Below, in pieces: positions 53,596-62,056 of a stretch of DNA of 64,000 nucleotides. This stretch comes from Streptomyces diastatochromogenes (GTDB lineage Bacteria > Actinomycetota > Actinomycetes > Streptomycetales > Streptomycetaceae), in NCBI GenBank assembly GCA_026913215.1, contig JAPTYK010000002.1, positions 372,001 through 436,000 of the forward strand, written 5' to 3'. The notes under the pieces were generated by a model. The model saw only the letters and a list, made by a program, of their open reading frames with translations, was not told the origin of the DNA and did no database searches. Position 1 is the first letter of the stretch. Every line of letters starts with the position of its first letter. The position numbers and the translations under genes were made by a program.

Positions 53596-54846
53596 GGACA
53601 TGTGTCGCTCCGCGCGGGTGACGACAAGGGAGACGTTCTGTCCGCCGAAGCCGAAGGAGTTGCTGAGGACGGCTTCCTGGGGGACGTCTCGTCGTTGTGT
53701 GACGACGTCGAGGCCGAGGACGAGGTCGATGGCGGGATCGACGCCGGCGGTGGTGAGGTTGCGGGTGGGTGGGATGACGCCGTGTTCCACGCTGAGGACG
53801 GCGATGAGTGCCTCGATCGCGCCGGCCGCGCCGAAGAGGTGACCGAGTGCCGCCTTGGGGGCGGTGACGGTGGCGCGGCCGAAGACCTTTGCGATGGCGT
53901 GGGCCTCGGCGGTGTCGCCGACTGGGGTGCCGGTGGCGTGGGCGTTGACGTGGCTGATCCGCTCGGGGGGCAGACCGGCTTGTGCGAGGGCCTTTCGCAT
54001 GGCGGAGACCTGGCCGGAGCCGTCGGGGGCGGGTGCGGTGATGTGGTGGGCGTCGGCGGCGATGCCGGCGCCCGCGAGTACGGCGTGGACGTGGGCGCCC
54101 CGGGCGTCGGCGTGTTCGGCGCTTTCGAGGACCACGACGGCGGCGCCTTCGCTGAGGACGAATCCGCTGCGGTCGGCGGCGAAGGGCCGGGACGCCGAGG
54201 CGGGTTCGGCGGCGTGGCGGGACAGGGCTTGGGCCTGGACGAAGCCGGCGACGGTGATCGGGGTGATCGCGGCCTCGGTTCCGCCCGCGATGACGACGTC
54301 GGCCTCGCCGGCGCGGATGAGCCTGGCGCCCAGGGCGATCGCCTCGGCGCCGGAGGAGCAGGCCGAGACGGGCGTGTAGACCCCGGCCCGTGCGCCGTAT
54401 TCGATGCTGATCAGTGCCGCAGCCGCGTTGGGCATGAGCATCGGGACCGTGCGGGGTGAGACGCGCCGGATCCCGGCCGTCTCCAGTACGTCGTCCTCCT
54501 TCAGCAGGGTCCGTACGCCCCCGATGCCCGTGCCGATCGCCGAGGCGAGGCGGTCGGGGTCCACGTCCGGGGCGCCCGCGTCGGCCCAGGCCTCGGCCGC
54601 CGCGGCGAGGGCCGCCTGCTGCGAGCGGTCGAGGCGCCTGGCCTGGACCGGTGTCAGCAGTTCGGCGGGGTCGACCGCCATCGTCCCCCCGACGGTGTCG
54701 GGGAGGCCGGTGTCCTCGTGGCCGCGCAGGACGCCGCCGCGGATGCCCGACTCGCCGGCGAGCAGGGCCTCCCACGTGGACTTCACGTCTCCGCCGAGTG
54801 GCGTGATCGCGCCGAGTCCGGTCACGACGACCTCAGTCCGCTGCAT
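53572..54846 (-). CDS. Beta-ketoacyl-ACP synthase II-like ketosynthase
   Basis: 424 residues. FabF-type condensing enzyme with the Cys nucleophile in TPVSACSSGAEA, the two His in NAHATGTPVGD and LGHLFGAAGAI, and the ending LSNSFGFGGQNVSLV. It extends acyl-ACP by two carbons. It stands alone opposite a TetR gene, so it is more likely a regulated lipid-modifying copy than the housekeeping fabF. The ATG at 54846 (MQRTEVVVTG) suits the AAAGGTGG site better than the ATG six bases upstream. The final residues (RTAPPAP) lie in the 42-base repeat array. Confidence 0.93.
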   Translation of the reverse strand: MQRTEVVVTGLGAITPLGGDVKSTWEALLAGESGIRGGVLRGHEDTGLPDTVGGTMAVDPAELLTPVQARRLDRSQQAALAAAAEAWADAGAPDVDPDRLASAIGTGIGGVRTLLKEDDVLETAGIRRVSPRTVPMLMPNAAAALISIEYGARAGVYTPVSACSSGAEAIALGARLIRAGEADVVIAGGTEAAITPITVAGFVQAQALSRHAAEPASASRPFAADRSGFVLSEGAAVVVLESAEHADARGAHVHAVLAGAGIAADAHHITAPAPDGSGQVSAMRKALAQAGLPPERISHVNAHATGTPVGDTAEAHAIAKVFGRATVTAPKAALGHLFGAAGAIEALIAVLSVEHGVIPPTRNLTTAGVDPAIDLVLGLDVVTQRRDVPQEAVLSNSFGFGGQNVSLVVTRAERHMSRTAPPAP

Positions 54847-54869
54847 GCCCATCCACCTTTCCTGCTTTC

Positions 54870-54884
54870 TTGTATGCGATACAA
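54870..54884. promoter_or_regulatory. Operator copy 1 (TTGTATGCGATACAA)
   Basis: Perfect 6-base arms TTGTAT/ATACAA. It lies 24 bases before the ketosynthase ATG. Matches copy 2 at 54898. Confidence 0.85.
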
Positions 54885-54897
54885 GTGAACGGGCTTG

Positions 54898-54912
54898 TTG
54901 TATCACATACAA
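54898..54912. promoter_or_regulatory. Operator copy 2 (TTGTATCACATACAA)
   Basis: Same TTGTAT-N3-ATACAA palindrome, 28 bases from copy 1 centre to centre and 8 bases before the TetR GTG. Very likely bound by that TetR protein. Confidence 0.85.
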
Positions 54913-54919
54913 TTTCGGC

Positions 54920-55570
54920 GTGGAGAAGAAGCGAACCGAAGCCCGGTCGACGTCGACCCGGTCCCGTGACCGGGGACGTGCGACGAGGCGGCGACTGATC
55001 GAGACCACCGCCCGGCTCTGCAAGGAGCGGCCCGGCGCCGAGCTGAGCGTCGCGGAGATCGCGAACGCGGCGGACGTCTTCCCCAACCAGGTCACGTACT
55101 ACTTCGGCTCCAAGGACGCCCTGCTCGTGCACGCCGCCTTCCTCGGCCTGCTGCACGACGCCCGGCGGATCGAGCGCATCGGTCGCCAAGCCCCCGACGC
55201 GGCGACGTTCCGGCGCAACATCGCCCGCGCCGTACTGGCCATGCCCTCGCTCCCGTCCGTCGCGCGAGCGCTCGCCGCCGCGATCTCCCGGCCCGAACTG
55301 GCCCCCGTGGTCGACCGGCACCTCCAGCTGCTGTTCCGGCAGTCCGAGCGCTTCGTGCACCAGCTCCTCGACGGTCGCGGCTGGAGCGCCCGCAGACCGC
55401 TCGACGTGGAGGCCAGGACGTTCTGGAGCACCGCGCTCGGCGCGGTGCTGCTCGTCCGCGCCGGAGCCCACGGCACGGTCGCCGACCTCGACCTCGCCGG
55501 AGCGCTGACCATCCACGACGCGTCCGAGGACGCCGGGACGCCGGGAGGCCGTGACGCCGGGAGGCCGTGA
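54920..55570 (+). CDS. TetR family transcriptional regulator
   Basis: 216 residues from a GTG at 54920 that lies just after an operator, so its mRNA is probably leaderless. The helix-turn-helix reads TRRRLIETTARLCKERPGAE, then LSVAEIANAADVFPNQVTYY and FGSKDALLVHAAF. The C-terminal domain (FWSTALGAVLLVRAGAHGTV) is of the TetR_C type found with fatty-acid genes. It probably represses itself and the divergent ketosynthase through two TTGTAT-N3-ATACAA sites; an acyl ligand is a fair guess. Confidence 0.92.
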   Translation: MEKKRTEARSTSTRSRDRGRATRRRLIETTARLCKERPGAELSVAEIANAADVFPNQVTYYFGSKDALLVHAAFLGLLHDARRIERIGRQAPDAATFRRNIARAVLAMPSLPSVARALAAAISRPELAPVVDRHLQLLFRQSERFVHQLLDGRGWSARRPLDVEARTFWSTALGAVLLVRAGAHGTVADLDLAGALTIHDASEDAGTPGGRDAGRP

Positions 55571-55655
55571 CGTCGTGACGTCGTGATGTCGTGATGTCGT
55601 GATGCCGGGAGGCCGTGACGTCGTGACATCGGGAGGCCGTGACGCCGTGACGCCA
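55537..55655. repeat. GACGTCGTGAT / GCCGGGAGGCCGTGAC repeats
   Basis: Imperfect 9-16 base units that begin in the last codons of the TetR gene and continue downstream. Confidence 0.8.
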
Positions 55656-55738
55656 GCGACCGTGGGGGAGTGGATCTCCACCCGTACCTCCACCCGTGGG
55701 TGCAGGTGCGCGAGGGCCTGAATCAGCAGGCTTGAGGC

Positions 55739-56284
55739 ATGACAACCACCGACTGGATCACCGACCTCGCACTCCTCCTCGTCGTCTTCCGGCAGCTGCG
55801 GGAGAGCCGCCTGGACCGCACGTCCTATCTGATCCCCCTGGGGATCGTGGCCTTCGTGGCGTACCGGTACCTGGACACCGTGCCCACCGACGGCAACGAC
55901 CTGGTGCTGATCGCCGCGCTGGTCGCGTTCGGCACGGTGCTGGGCATCGCGGCCGGTGTCTGCACCCGGATCCGCAGCCACGGGGGGCAGCTCTACATCA
56001 AGGCCGGCGTGGCCGCCGCGGGCCTGTGGGTCCTGGGCATGGGGACCCGCATGGCGTTCCAGCTGTGGGTCGGACACGGCGGCGGCGCCGATGACGTGGC
56101 GCGGTTCAGCGCCGTCCACCGCATCACCAGCGAGCAGGCGTGGGTCGCCGCGTTCGTGCTGATGGCGCTCGCCGAGGTGGTGACGCGCCTGGTGACGATC
56201 TACGTCCGTGGCCGGATGGTGACCCGCGAGCGGCAGCCGGTGGCGGACGGGCGCGGTACGGCGACGGTCGGCCGGGCGTCTTGA
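55739..56284 (+). CDS. Multi-pass membrane protein, DUF1453/CcdC-like
   Basis: 181 residues with four or five helices (about 5-20, 30-48, 60-80, 93-112, 137-160). The pattern LRESRLDRTSYLIPLGIVAF, then GVCTRIRSHGGQLYIKAGVA and MGTRMAFQLW resembles CcdC-like DUF1453 proteins, though the match is by eye only. It ends 20 bases before the histidine kinase and points the same way, so it may share its transcript and serve as input or target of the two-component system. Confidence 0.65.
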   Translation: MTTTDWITDLALLLVVFRQLRESRLDRTSYLIPLGIVAFVAYRYLDTVPTDGNDLVLIAALVAFGTVLGIAAGVCTRIRSHGGQLYIKAGVAAAGLWVLGMGTRMAFQLWVGHGGGADDVARFSAVHRITSEQAWVAAFVLMALAEVVTRLVTIYVRGRMVTRERQPVADGRGTATVGRAS

Positions 56285-56304
56285 TCAACGGGTATCGTCG
56301 CGCC

Positions 56305-57501
56305 GTGTCCGAGTCCGAGAAGGTTTCCGCCCCTGGACCGGTCTCCGAGAAGGAGTCCGGTCCGCGGGCCGTGTTCCCCTGGCAGGGCCGCATCCGGGTG
56401 GCCGTCACCCTGCTGATCATCGTGATCGGTTTCGTGACGGTCAGACCGCTGGGCGTCACCGGCCGTGGTCTCGCCGTGACCGTCCTGCTCGTGATCTGTT
56501 CCCTCGCGCTGCTGAGCCGGCACCTGCCGCTCGGCTTCGCACCCCGTGCCACCCTGCTCTGGATGGCCTGCGGCGTCGTGGCGGCCGCGGCACTGATCGG
56601 GCTGAGCAGCAGCGGAGCCGGATACCTGTTCGCGTTCTTCCTCTCCGGCCACATCGGCTTCCGCTTCCCTCCGCGGCAGGCGATCGTGCTCGCCGCCCTG
56701 TCCAGCCTGCTGTGCGGCGCGGTCCTCTACTTCCGGCTCGGCCCCGGCCACGAAGCGCTGCCGTGGACGTTCGGCCTGATCACGGGCGCCCCGGTGGTGG
56801 CCGGGATCCTCAGCCGTAACAGGCAGACCGCCGTGGAGGCGATGCTGCAGTCCGCCCGGTCCGCCGAACGGGCCGCGCGGGCCGAGGCACAGGCCGCCGT
56901 CCTCACCGAACGCGGCCGCATCGCCCGGGACGTCCACGACGTGCTCGCGCACTCCCTCGCCGGGATCAACATGCAGCTGGAGCTCGTGGACGCCCTGATC
57001 GAGACCGGCGACCTGGAGAAGGTGCGCGAGGCCAACGACAAGGCGCACAGCCTCGTACGGGAAAGCCTCAAGCAGGCCCAGTGGACGGTGCACGCACTGC
57101 GCGAGAACGCCCTTCCGCTGCTGGAGAGCCTGACCGCGATGATCGAGTCCTCCGGCTACCGGGACGCCCTCGACGTGACGGGCACCGTCCGCGAGCTGCC
57201 CGCGAAGGTGACCCAGAACCTCCTGCGCATCGCACAGGAGGCCCTGACCAACGCGGTCCGGCACGCCCCCGGCGGCAGGGTCCGCGTAGAACTGGTCTTC
57301 GAGGAGGCGTCCACCACGCTCAGGATCCGCAACGGACCCGCCGCCCGCGTGGCGCCCGGAGGCACGGGCAGCGGCAGCGGCATGGGGCTGGTGGGAATGC
57401 GGGAACGCGTCGCCCTGCTGGGCGGTACGCTCACCGCGGGCCCGGTCACCCTCGGGCCGGACCAGGGAGGCTGGCAGGTGGAGGCGGTGATTCCCGGATG
57501 A
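56305..57501 (+). CDS. NarL-type sensor histidine kinase
   Basis: 398 residues. Five membrane helices (about 30-165) are followed by the HisKA_3 dimerisation helix with the phospho-acceptor His211 (GRIARDVHDVLAHSLAGI) and a HATPase domain (RIAQEALTNAVRHAPGGRV, then GMGLVGMRERVALLGGTL). There is almost no extracellular loop, so the signal is probably sensed in the membrane. A GTG start at 56305 is assumed; no ribosome site is evident. The stop overlaps the regulator ATG. Confidence 0.94.
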   Translation: MSESEKVSAPGPVSEKESGPRAVFPWQGRIRVAVTLLIIVIGFVTVRPLGVTGRGLAVTVLLVICSLALLSRHLPLGFAPRATLLWMACGVVAAAALIGLSSSGAGYLFAFFLSGHIGFRFPPRQAIVLAALSSLLCGAVLYFRLGPGHEALPWTFGLITGAPVVAGILSRNRQTAVEAMLQSARSAERAARAEAQAAVLTERGRIARDVHDVLAHSLAGINMQLELVDALIETGDLEKVREANDKAHSLVRESLKQAQWTVHALRENALPLLESLTAMIESSGYRDALDVTGTVRELPAKVTQNLLRIAQEALTNAVRHAPGGRVRVELVFEEASTTLRIRNGPAARVAPGGTGSGSGMGLVGMRERVALLGGTLTAGPVTLGPDQGGWQVEAVIPG

Positions 57502-58163
57502 ACGGACCCCCCGAGGAACCGCGCCGGCTGAGGGTCGTCGTCGCCGACGACCAGGCCGCCGTGCGCGAACCCCTCGCCGCCGTGCTCGACCTCTCGGACG
57601 ACATCGAGGTCGTCGCCGCCGCGGCGAATGGCACCGAAGTCCTCGCCGCCCTCGCCGCAGCACCGGTGGACGTCGTCCTGATGGACCTGCGCATGCCCGT
57701 CATGGACGGCATCGAAGCCACCCGCCGCCTCAACGAGGAACATCCCCAGACCGCCGTGGTCGTCCTGACCACCTTCGCCGACGACGAATCGATCATGGCC
57801 GCCCTGGGCGCCGGCGCCCGCGGATACCTGACCAAGAACGCCGGACGCCAAGACATCATCCGCGCGATCCGCGCCGCCGCCGCCGGCCAGTCCGTACTCG
57901 ACCACGAAGTCCAGAACCGCCTCCTGGCCGCCGCCCGCACCCACACCCCGGCCTCCCCCCAACCCCTCCCCGCCGACCTCACCCCCCGCGAACGGGAAGT
58001 CCTCACCCTCATCGGCCAAGGCCTGCCCAACCGCGCCATCGCCGAAAAACTCTTCATCAGCGAAGCCACCGTCAAGACCCACATCAACAACCTCTTCGCC
58101 AAAGCAGACATCCAAGACCGCGCCGACGCCGTCCGCCGAGCCCTCGCGGCGGGACTGGCCTGA
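57498..58163 (+). CDS. NarL/LuxR-type response regulator
   Basis: 221 residues. The receiver has DD at 17-18, phospho-acceptor Asp63 (VVLMDLRMPVMDGIEA), and the switch Thr and Lys (VVVLTTFADD, GYLTKNAG). The C-terminal LuxR helix-turn-helix is PREREVLTLIGQGLPNRAIA with EKLFISEATVKTHINNLF. The ATG overlaps the kinase stop by 4 bases, so the pair is coupled. The target is unknown. Confidence 0.96.
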   Translation: MNGPPEEPRRLRVVVADDQAAVREPLAAVLDLSDDIEVVAAAANGTEVLAALAAAPVDVVLMDLRMPVMDGIEATRRLNEEHPQTAVVVLTTFADDESIMAALGAGARGYLTKNAGRQDIIRAIRAAAAGQSVLDHEVQNRLLAAARTHTPASPQPLPADLTPREREVLTLIGQGLPNRAIAEKLFISEATVKTHINNLFAKADIQDRADAVRRALAAGLA

Positions 58164-58269
58164 GGCCTTCGCGGCGGGACTGGCCTGAGGCCGACGGGGC
58201 GGGGCTGCGCATGGCGGGCGGGGCTGAGGCCGGCGGGGCGGGTCTGTGACTGGCGGCGCGGGCCTTGAC

Positions 58270-58304
58270 CGGCCCTCCCTCCCTCCCTCCCTCCCTCCCT
58301 CCCG
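58270..58304. repeat. CCCT tetranucleotide run
   Basis: About eight CCCT units, ending 18 bases before the next start codon. Confidence 0.8.
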
Positions 58305-58321
58305 TGCCCGATACTGCCCGC

Positions 58322-60103
58322 ATGGGGGATCACGACACCGTCCGGGTACGTCTGCGTGCCGCTCTGCACGCCGACGATCCGTGGACCGCGCTGTACGCAC
58401 TGAACACCGACCGGACCGGCGGGCTCGCCGAGGCGGTCGAGGAGCTGTACCGGTCGGATGCGGATGCGGATGCGGATACGGATACGGACCGGGACGTCCT
58501 GCGCCCCTACCTCGCCTGGCTTCTCCGGATGCTCGGGGAGAGGGGCGACGAGGTGCTGCTGCGGTTGCTCGCCGAGCCCGCGTTCGCCGCCGATGACCGC
58601 CGGGACCTGCTGAGGATCGCTGTGAGGCGGGAGCTACGGCTGCCCGCGGAGCTGCTGCGCGCGTACGGGGAGACGGCCCCGGAAACCAGGGGGAGCGGTA
58701 CTCGTGCCGACGGCCCGCCCGCGCCCGAACTCGTCGATGCCATGGGACTCTCCGGGGACCTGTCCTTCGCCCCGCGCCTCGGCGCCCTGCTTGAGGACCC
58801 CGTCGCGCGCGGGCGCGCCGCGCTCGCGTTGGGGCGTCTCGGGGCCCGCGAGTGGACGGCGCCGATCGCAGGTCGGCTGGGCGGAGTGACCGGGCTCGAC
58901 CATGTCGCGTTCGTTGTCGCCCTGGAGCTGATGGGTGATCGGGCCGCCGTGCCGTACCTGCTTCGGTGGCTGGCCGAGAGCGGCGAGGAGCGGGTGTACG
59001 ACGTCCATCACGCGCTCGTACGGCTGACAGGACGCGACCCGCTGCTGCCGGAGCGTGCGCGCGGGGCGGCGTACGCGGAGGCCGTGCGCGCCGCCTGGGC
59101 GGACGGGAGGACCGGACGCGAGCCCGTGGTGGTGCGGGACCTGATCGTCGGGTCCGGAGCGTGGGCGCGGTTCTCCGTGGACGGAGGAGCCGGGCGGATC
59201 CGGGTCGGCTTCGATCCGCCCTCGCCCGGATCCTCCTGGCCGCGCTGGGACCGGTCCCTGATGTTCGACGGGAAGCCGCTGTACCGGGTGGGGTCGGTCT
59301 GTGACACGTGCGAGCTGGGGTTGACGCTGCTGGGTCTGCCGGACGGCGAGGCGGGCCGGATCGCGGGCGGGATGCGCGGGCGGCTGGCCGACCTGGAGCG
59401 GATCGACGTCGGACTGCTCGCCGAATGGAGCCCCGTACTCGGGGAGTTGGAGACCGGGCACTACCGCGCCCTTCTGCTCGACCTGCCGCTGGAGCGCGTG
59501 TCCGAGCCGGCCCGGTCGTGGTGGTACCGCCGGGTGGCGGCACGGGCGGAGGAGGACGGCGACGACTCCGAGTACGGGGAGGAGCGTCCCGAGGACCACT
59601 GGCCCGGTGTCCCGCACTTCCAGCTCACCGCGCCCGTTCCGGGCGGCCGGGTGCCGTTCACGTACGGCGCCCTCCTGCCCTCGCAGCCGCCGCAGGCGCT
59701 CGACCCGGCGGCCGTCGCCCGGCACGCGGCCGCCATCGAGGCGGGAAAGCGGCCCGCCGCCGTGGTCCTCGGCTGGATCGACGACCGGTACGTGGAGGCC
59801 CGGCACGAGGAGCGGTGGCTGGTGGGCGTGGTGGTCGACGGTCATCACCGGCTCGCGGCGTACGCGACCGCCTGTGTGCCGGCCCGGGTGCTCCTGCTCG
59901 CCCGCGTGGGAGGGGACGGTGGCGCCGACGGCGGCCTGGAGGGGCTGGCGGAGGTGGCCGCGGCGTACGGCTGTCGCCGGGACGGTCCGGGTGAGGACCA
60001 GCGGGATCCTGGACATCCGGGTGGGGACCGGCGGGATCCTGGACGCCCGGGTGGGGACCGGCGGGATCCTGTACGTCCGGGCGGGGATCTGACGTTCCTC
60101 TGA
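58322..60103 (+). CDS. HEAT-repeat-like protein with ParB-type DGHHR motif
   Basis: 593 residues. The N-terminal half is helical with HEAT-like units (AALALGRLGAREWTAPIAGR, then ALELMGDRAAVPYLLRWLAE). A DADADADTDTD run (about 45-55) is encoded by a hexamer repeat. The C-terminal part has VVVDGHHRLAAYATACVPAR, resembling the ParB/sulfiredoxin-type nucleotide motif (GxHR). The tail is a GGDRRDPGRP repeat from a 24-base tandem array (59998-60085). No enzymatic role is known. The ATG at 58322 is chosen because the upstream extension is low complexity. Confidence 0.75.
   Translation: MGDHDTVRVRLRAALHADDPWTALYALNTDRTGGLAEAVEELYRSDADADADTDTDRDVLRPYLAWLLRMLGERGDEVLLRLLAEPAFAADDRRDLLRIAVRRELRLPAELLRAYGETAPETRGSGTRADGPPAPELVDAMGLSGDLSFAPRLGALLEDPVARGRAALALGRLGAREWTAPIAGRLGGVTGLDHVAFVVALELMGDRAAVPYLLRWLAESGEERVYDVHHALVRLTGRDPLLPERARGAAYAEAVRAAWADGRTGREPVVVRDLIVGSGAWARFSVDGGAGRIRVGFDPPSPGSSWPRWDRSLMFDGKPLYRVGSVCDTCELGLTLLGLPDGEAGRIAGGMRGRLADLERIDVGLLAEWSPVLGELETGHYRALLLDLPLERVSEPARSWWYRRVAARAEEDGDDSEYGEERPEDHWPGVPHFQLTAPVPGGRVPFTYGALLPSQPPQALDPAAVARHAAAIEAGKRPAAVVLGWIDDRYVEARHEERWLVGVVVDGHHRLAAYATACVPARVLLLARVGGDGGADGGLEGLAEVAAAYGCRRDGPGEDQRDPGHPGGDRRDPGRPGGDRRDPVRPGGDLTFL
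59998..60085. repeat. 30-33 base tandem repeat, three copies
   Basis: GACCGGCGGGATCCTGGACG-type units in the 3' end of the HEAT-like gene, coding GDRRDPGRPG. Confidence 0.8.
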
Positions 60104-60282
60104 CGTTCTCTGACGTTGCTCGCATCTACTTGAGATCCACCTGTCGTTGAGCGCGGTGAGGTGAACTGGCGGGTGTTGAAGAGGGGTGTCCGCGACGGCG
60201 ACGCTGGTGCGGTGGGGGCGAGTCGGGGGGTACGGGTGCGCGACGTGGTGACCGTGGGTGTGGGGAGACGCACGTCTGGACC

Positions 60283-60963
60283 GTGCGGGAGCCGGGGCGG
60301 GGCGGCGTCGGGGGTGCGGGGGCGATGGGGGTGCTCGACCGGAGGGAGCGGGAGAGGGCCGCGGCGTTCACGCGGGTGGGTGATCTGGAGCGGTACGTCG
60401 GCGCGCACCTCGGGTTGCGCCGTGTCCTGGCGATGTACCTGGGGGTCGAGCCCGGGGCCGTACGGTTCGGGCGGGACGCGTGCCCGCGGTGTGCGGGGGC
60501 GCACGGGAGGCCGGTGGTGCGGGAGGTGGCGGACGCTCCGTACTTCTCGCTGTCGCACAGCGGAGAGCTGGCGGTGGTGGCCGTGGCGCGGGTGCCGGTC
60601 GGGATCGACGTACAGCGGGTTCCGTCGGAGGAGACCGTCGAGTTGGTCGAGCGGCGGCTGCATCCCGAGGAGCGCCGTGAGGTGAGGGAACTCCCGCCGG
60701 AACGAAGGCCGTTCGCCCTCGCTTCGGTGTGGGCGCGCAAGGAGGCCTACCTCAAGGGGCTCGGCACCGGACTGGCCCATGGGCTCGGGCACGTCTACCT
60801 GGGCGGACGTCCGGGCGTGGCCGGGGCGCCCGTCGGATGGCTGGTGCGGGACCTGCCCGGGGACGGGCGGCACGCCATGGCCGTTGCCGTTGCCGTGGCC
60901 CGGCACGGTGCGGAAGGCCTTCGGATCGTGTCGCGGGCCCTGCCGACAGGGCCGGTCGCGTGA
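60283..60963 (+). CDS. 4'-phosphopantetheinyl transferase, Sfp type
   Basis: Motifs of the Sfp family are all present: LRRVLAMYLGVEPGAVRFGR, PYFSLSHSGELAVVAV, the magnesium-binding VGIDVQRV and SVWARKEAYLKGLGTGL. It activates acyl or peptidyl carrier proteins by attaching the coenzyme A arm. The true N-terminus probably lies near 60236. A GGGG run at 60262-60265 seems one G short; restoring it links VTVGVG to ETHVWTVREPG, and HVW is the usual start of the fold. The stop overlaps the following hydrolase GTG. Confidence 0.9.
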   Translation: MREPGRGGVGGAGAMGVLDRRERERAAAFTRVGDLERYVGAHLGLRRVLAMYLGVEPGAVRFGRDACPRCAGAHGRPVVREVADAPYFSLSHSGELAVVAVARVPVGIDVQRVPSEETVELVERRLHPEERREVRELPPERRPFALASVWARKEAYLKGLGTGLAHGLGHVYLGGRPGVAGAPVGWLVRDLPGDGRHAMAVAVAVARHGAEGLRIVSRALPTGPVA

Positions 60964-62056
60964 CCCCGGCCGAGGGGCGCGAAGCCGTCGCCACGGGAAC
61001 CGGCCGGGGCGGAGGCCATGGTGGTGGCCGGGACAGTGGCCAGGGTGGTGGGCGGGACAGCGGCCAAGACGGTGGGCGGAGCAGCGGCCAGGGCGGCGGG
61101 CGGTACGACGGCCGGGACAGCGGCCAGGACGCCGCGCGGGACAGCGGCCAGGACGGCGGCCGGGACAGCGGCCGGGACGGCGGGCTGTCGGTCACGCTCG
61201 GCGGTGGGGACGCCCCGCTGTCCGGACTGATGGCGGAACCGGTGGGGCGGCGTCCGCGTGCCACGGTCGTTGCGCTGCACGGCGGTGGCATGGGGGCCGG
61301 GTACTTCGACAGCCTGGCGCACCCGGATCTGTCGCTGCTGGCACTCGGCTCCCGGCTCGGGTTCACCGTGCTCGCTCTCGACCGGCCCGGGTACGGCCGG
61401 TCGGCCGACCGTTTCCCGGACGGGCGGACCCTCGACGAGCAGGCGGAGACGGTCCGTGGGGCGCTCGCGGCGTTCATGGCGGAGGGGGACCGGGGCGCGG
61501 GTCTCCTGCTGCTCGGGCACTCGTACGGGGCAAGCTGGCCCTGCGGTTGGCGGCGGAGCCAGAGCCGGTGCCGGTCGTCGCCGTGGACGTGTCCGGCTGT
61601 GGGCGGCGTCCGGCCGTCGATCTGAGCGGGGCGCGGGAACTGGACGGACTGCGCGGGCGGCGGCTCAACTGGGGGCCGTCGCGCCTGTATCCGCCGGGCG
61701 CCGTGCGGGCGAGCGCGGACATCGTGACGGCGATGCCGCCCCGCGAGGCGGAAGGCGTCGCGCGGTGGCCGAGGCTGAGCGCGGAGGTGCTGCCGCGCGT
61801 GCGGGTGCCGGTGCGGCTGACCTTCGCCGAGTACGAGGCGTGGTGGCGGCACACCGACGAGGACCTGGCCGAACTCGTCTCCCTGTTCTCCGGGGCGCCC
61901 CGCGTCCTCGTGGAGCGGCTTCCGGACGCCGGGCACAACATCAGCCTGGGCCTGGCCGCCCGGACCTATCACCTGCGGGCGCTGGCCTTCCTGGAGGAAT
62001 CCCTGCGGCTGCGGAAAGCCGCCGCCGGTACCGAGACGACGGGTGTCACGTCATGA
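60960..62056 (+). CDS. Alpha/beta hydrolase with Gly-Arg-Asp-Ser repeat insert (single-base frameshift)
   Basis: GTG at 60960 overlaps the transferase stop. Residues about 15-75 are a GRDSGQDGG repeat. The fold begins at RATVVALHGGGMGAGYFDSL with oxyanion HGGG. The nucleophile elbow is LLLLGHSYGA, where one G of a GGGGG run near 61529 is missing. After that the frame continues KLALRLAAEPEPVPVVAVDV, the lid region and VERLPDAGHNISLGLAARTY with the catalytic His. With the fix it is about 365 residues. The stop overlaps the exporter ATG. Possibly a thioesterase-like partner of the transferase. Confidence 0.82.
61010..61195. repeat. GGCCGGGACAGC/GGCCAGGACGGC tandem repeats
   Basis: Units of 12-24 bases coding GRDSGQDGG at the N-terminus of the hydrolase. 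Confidence 0.85.

Noticed and set aside
53572-55570. Type II polyketide or fatty-acid biosynthetic cluster
   Set aside because: Only a single ketosynthase and a regulator; no chain-length factor, acyl carrier protein or reductase nearby.
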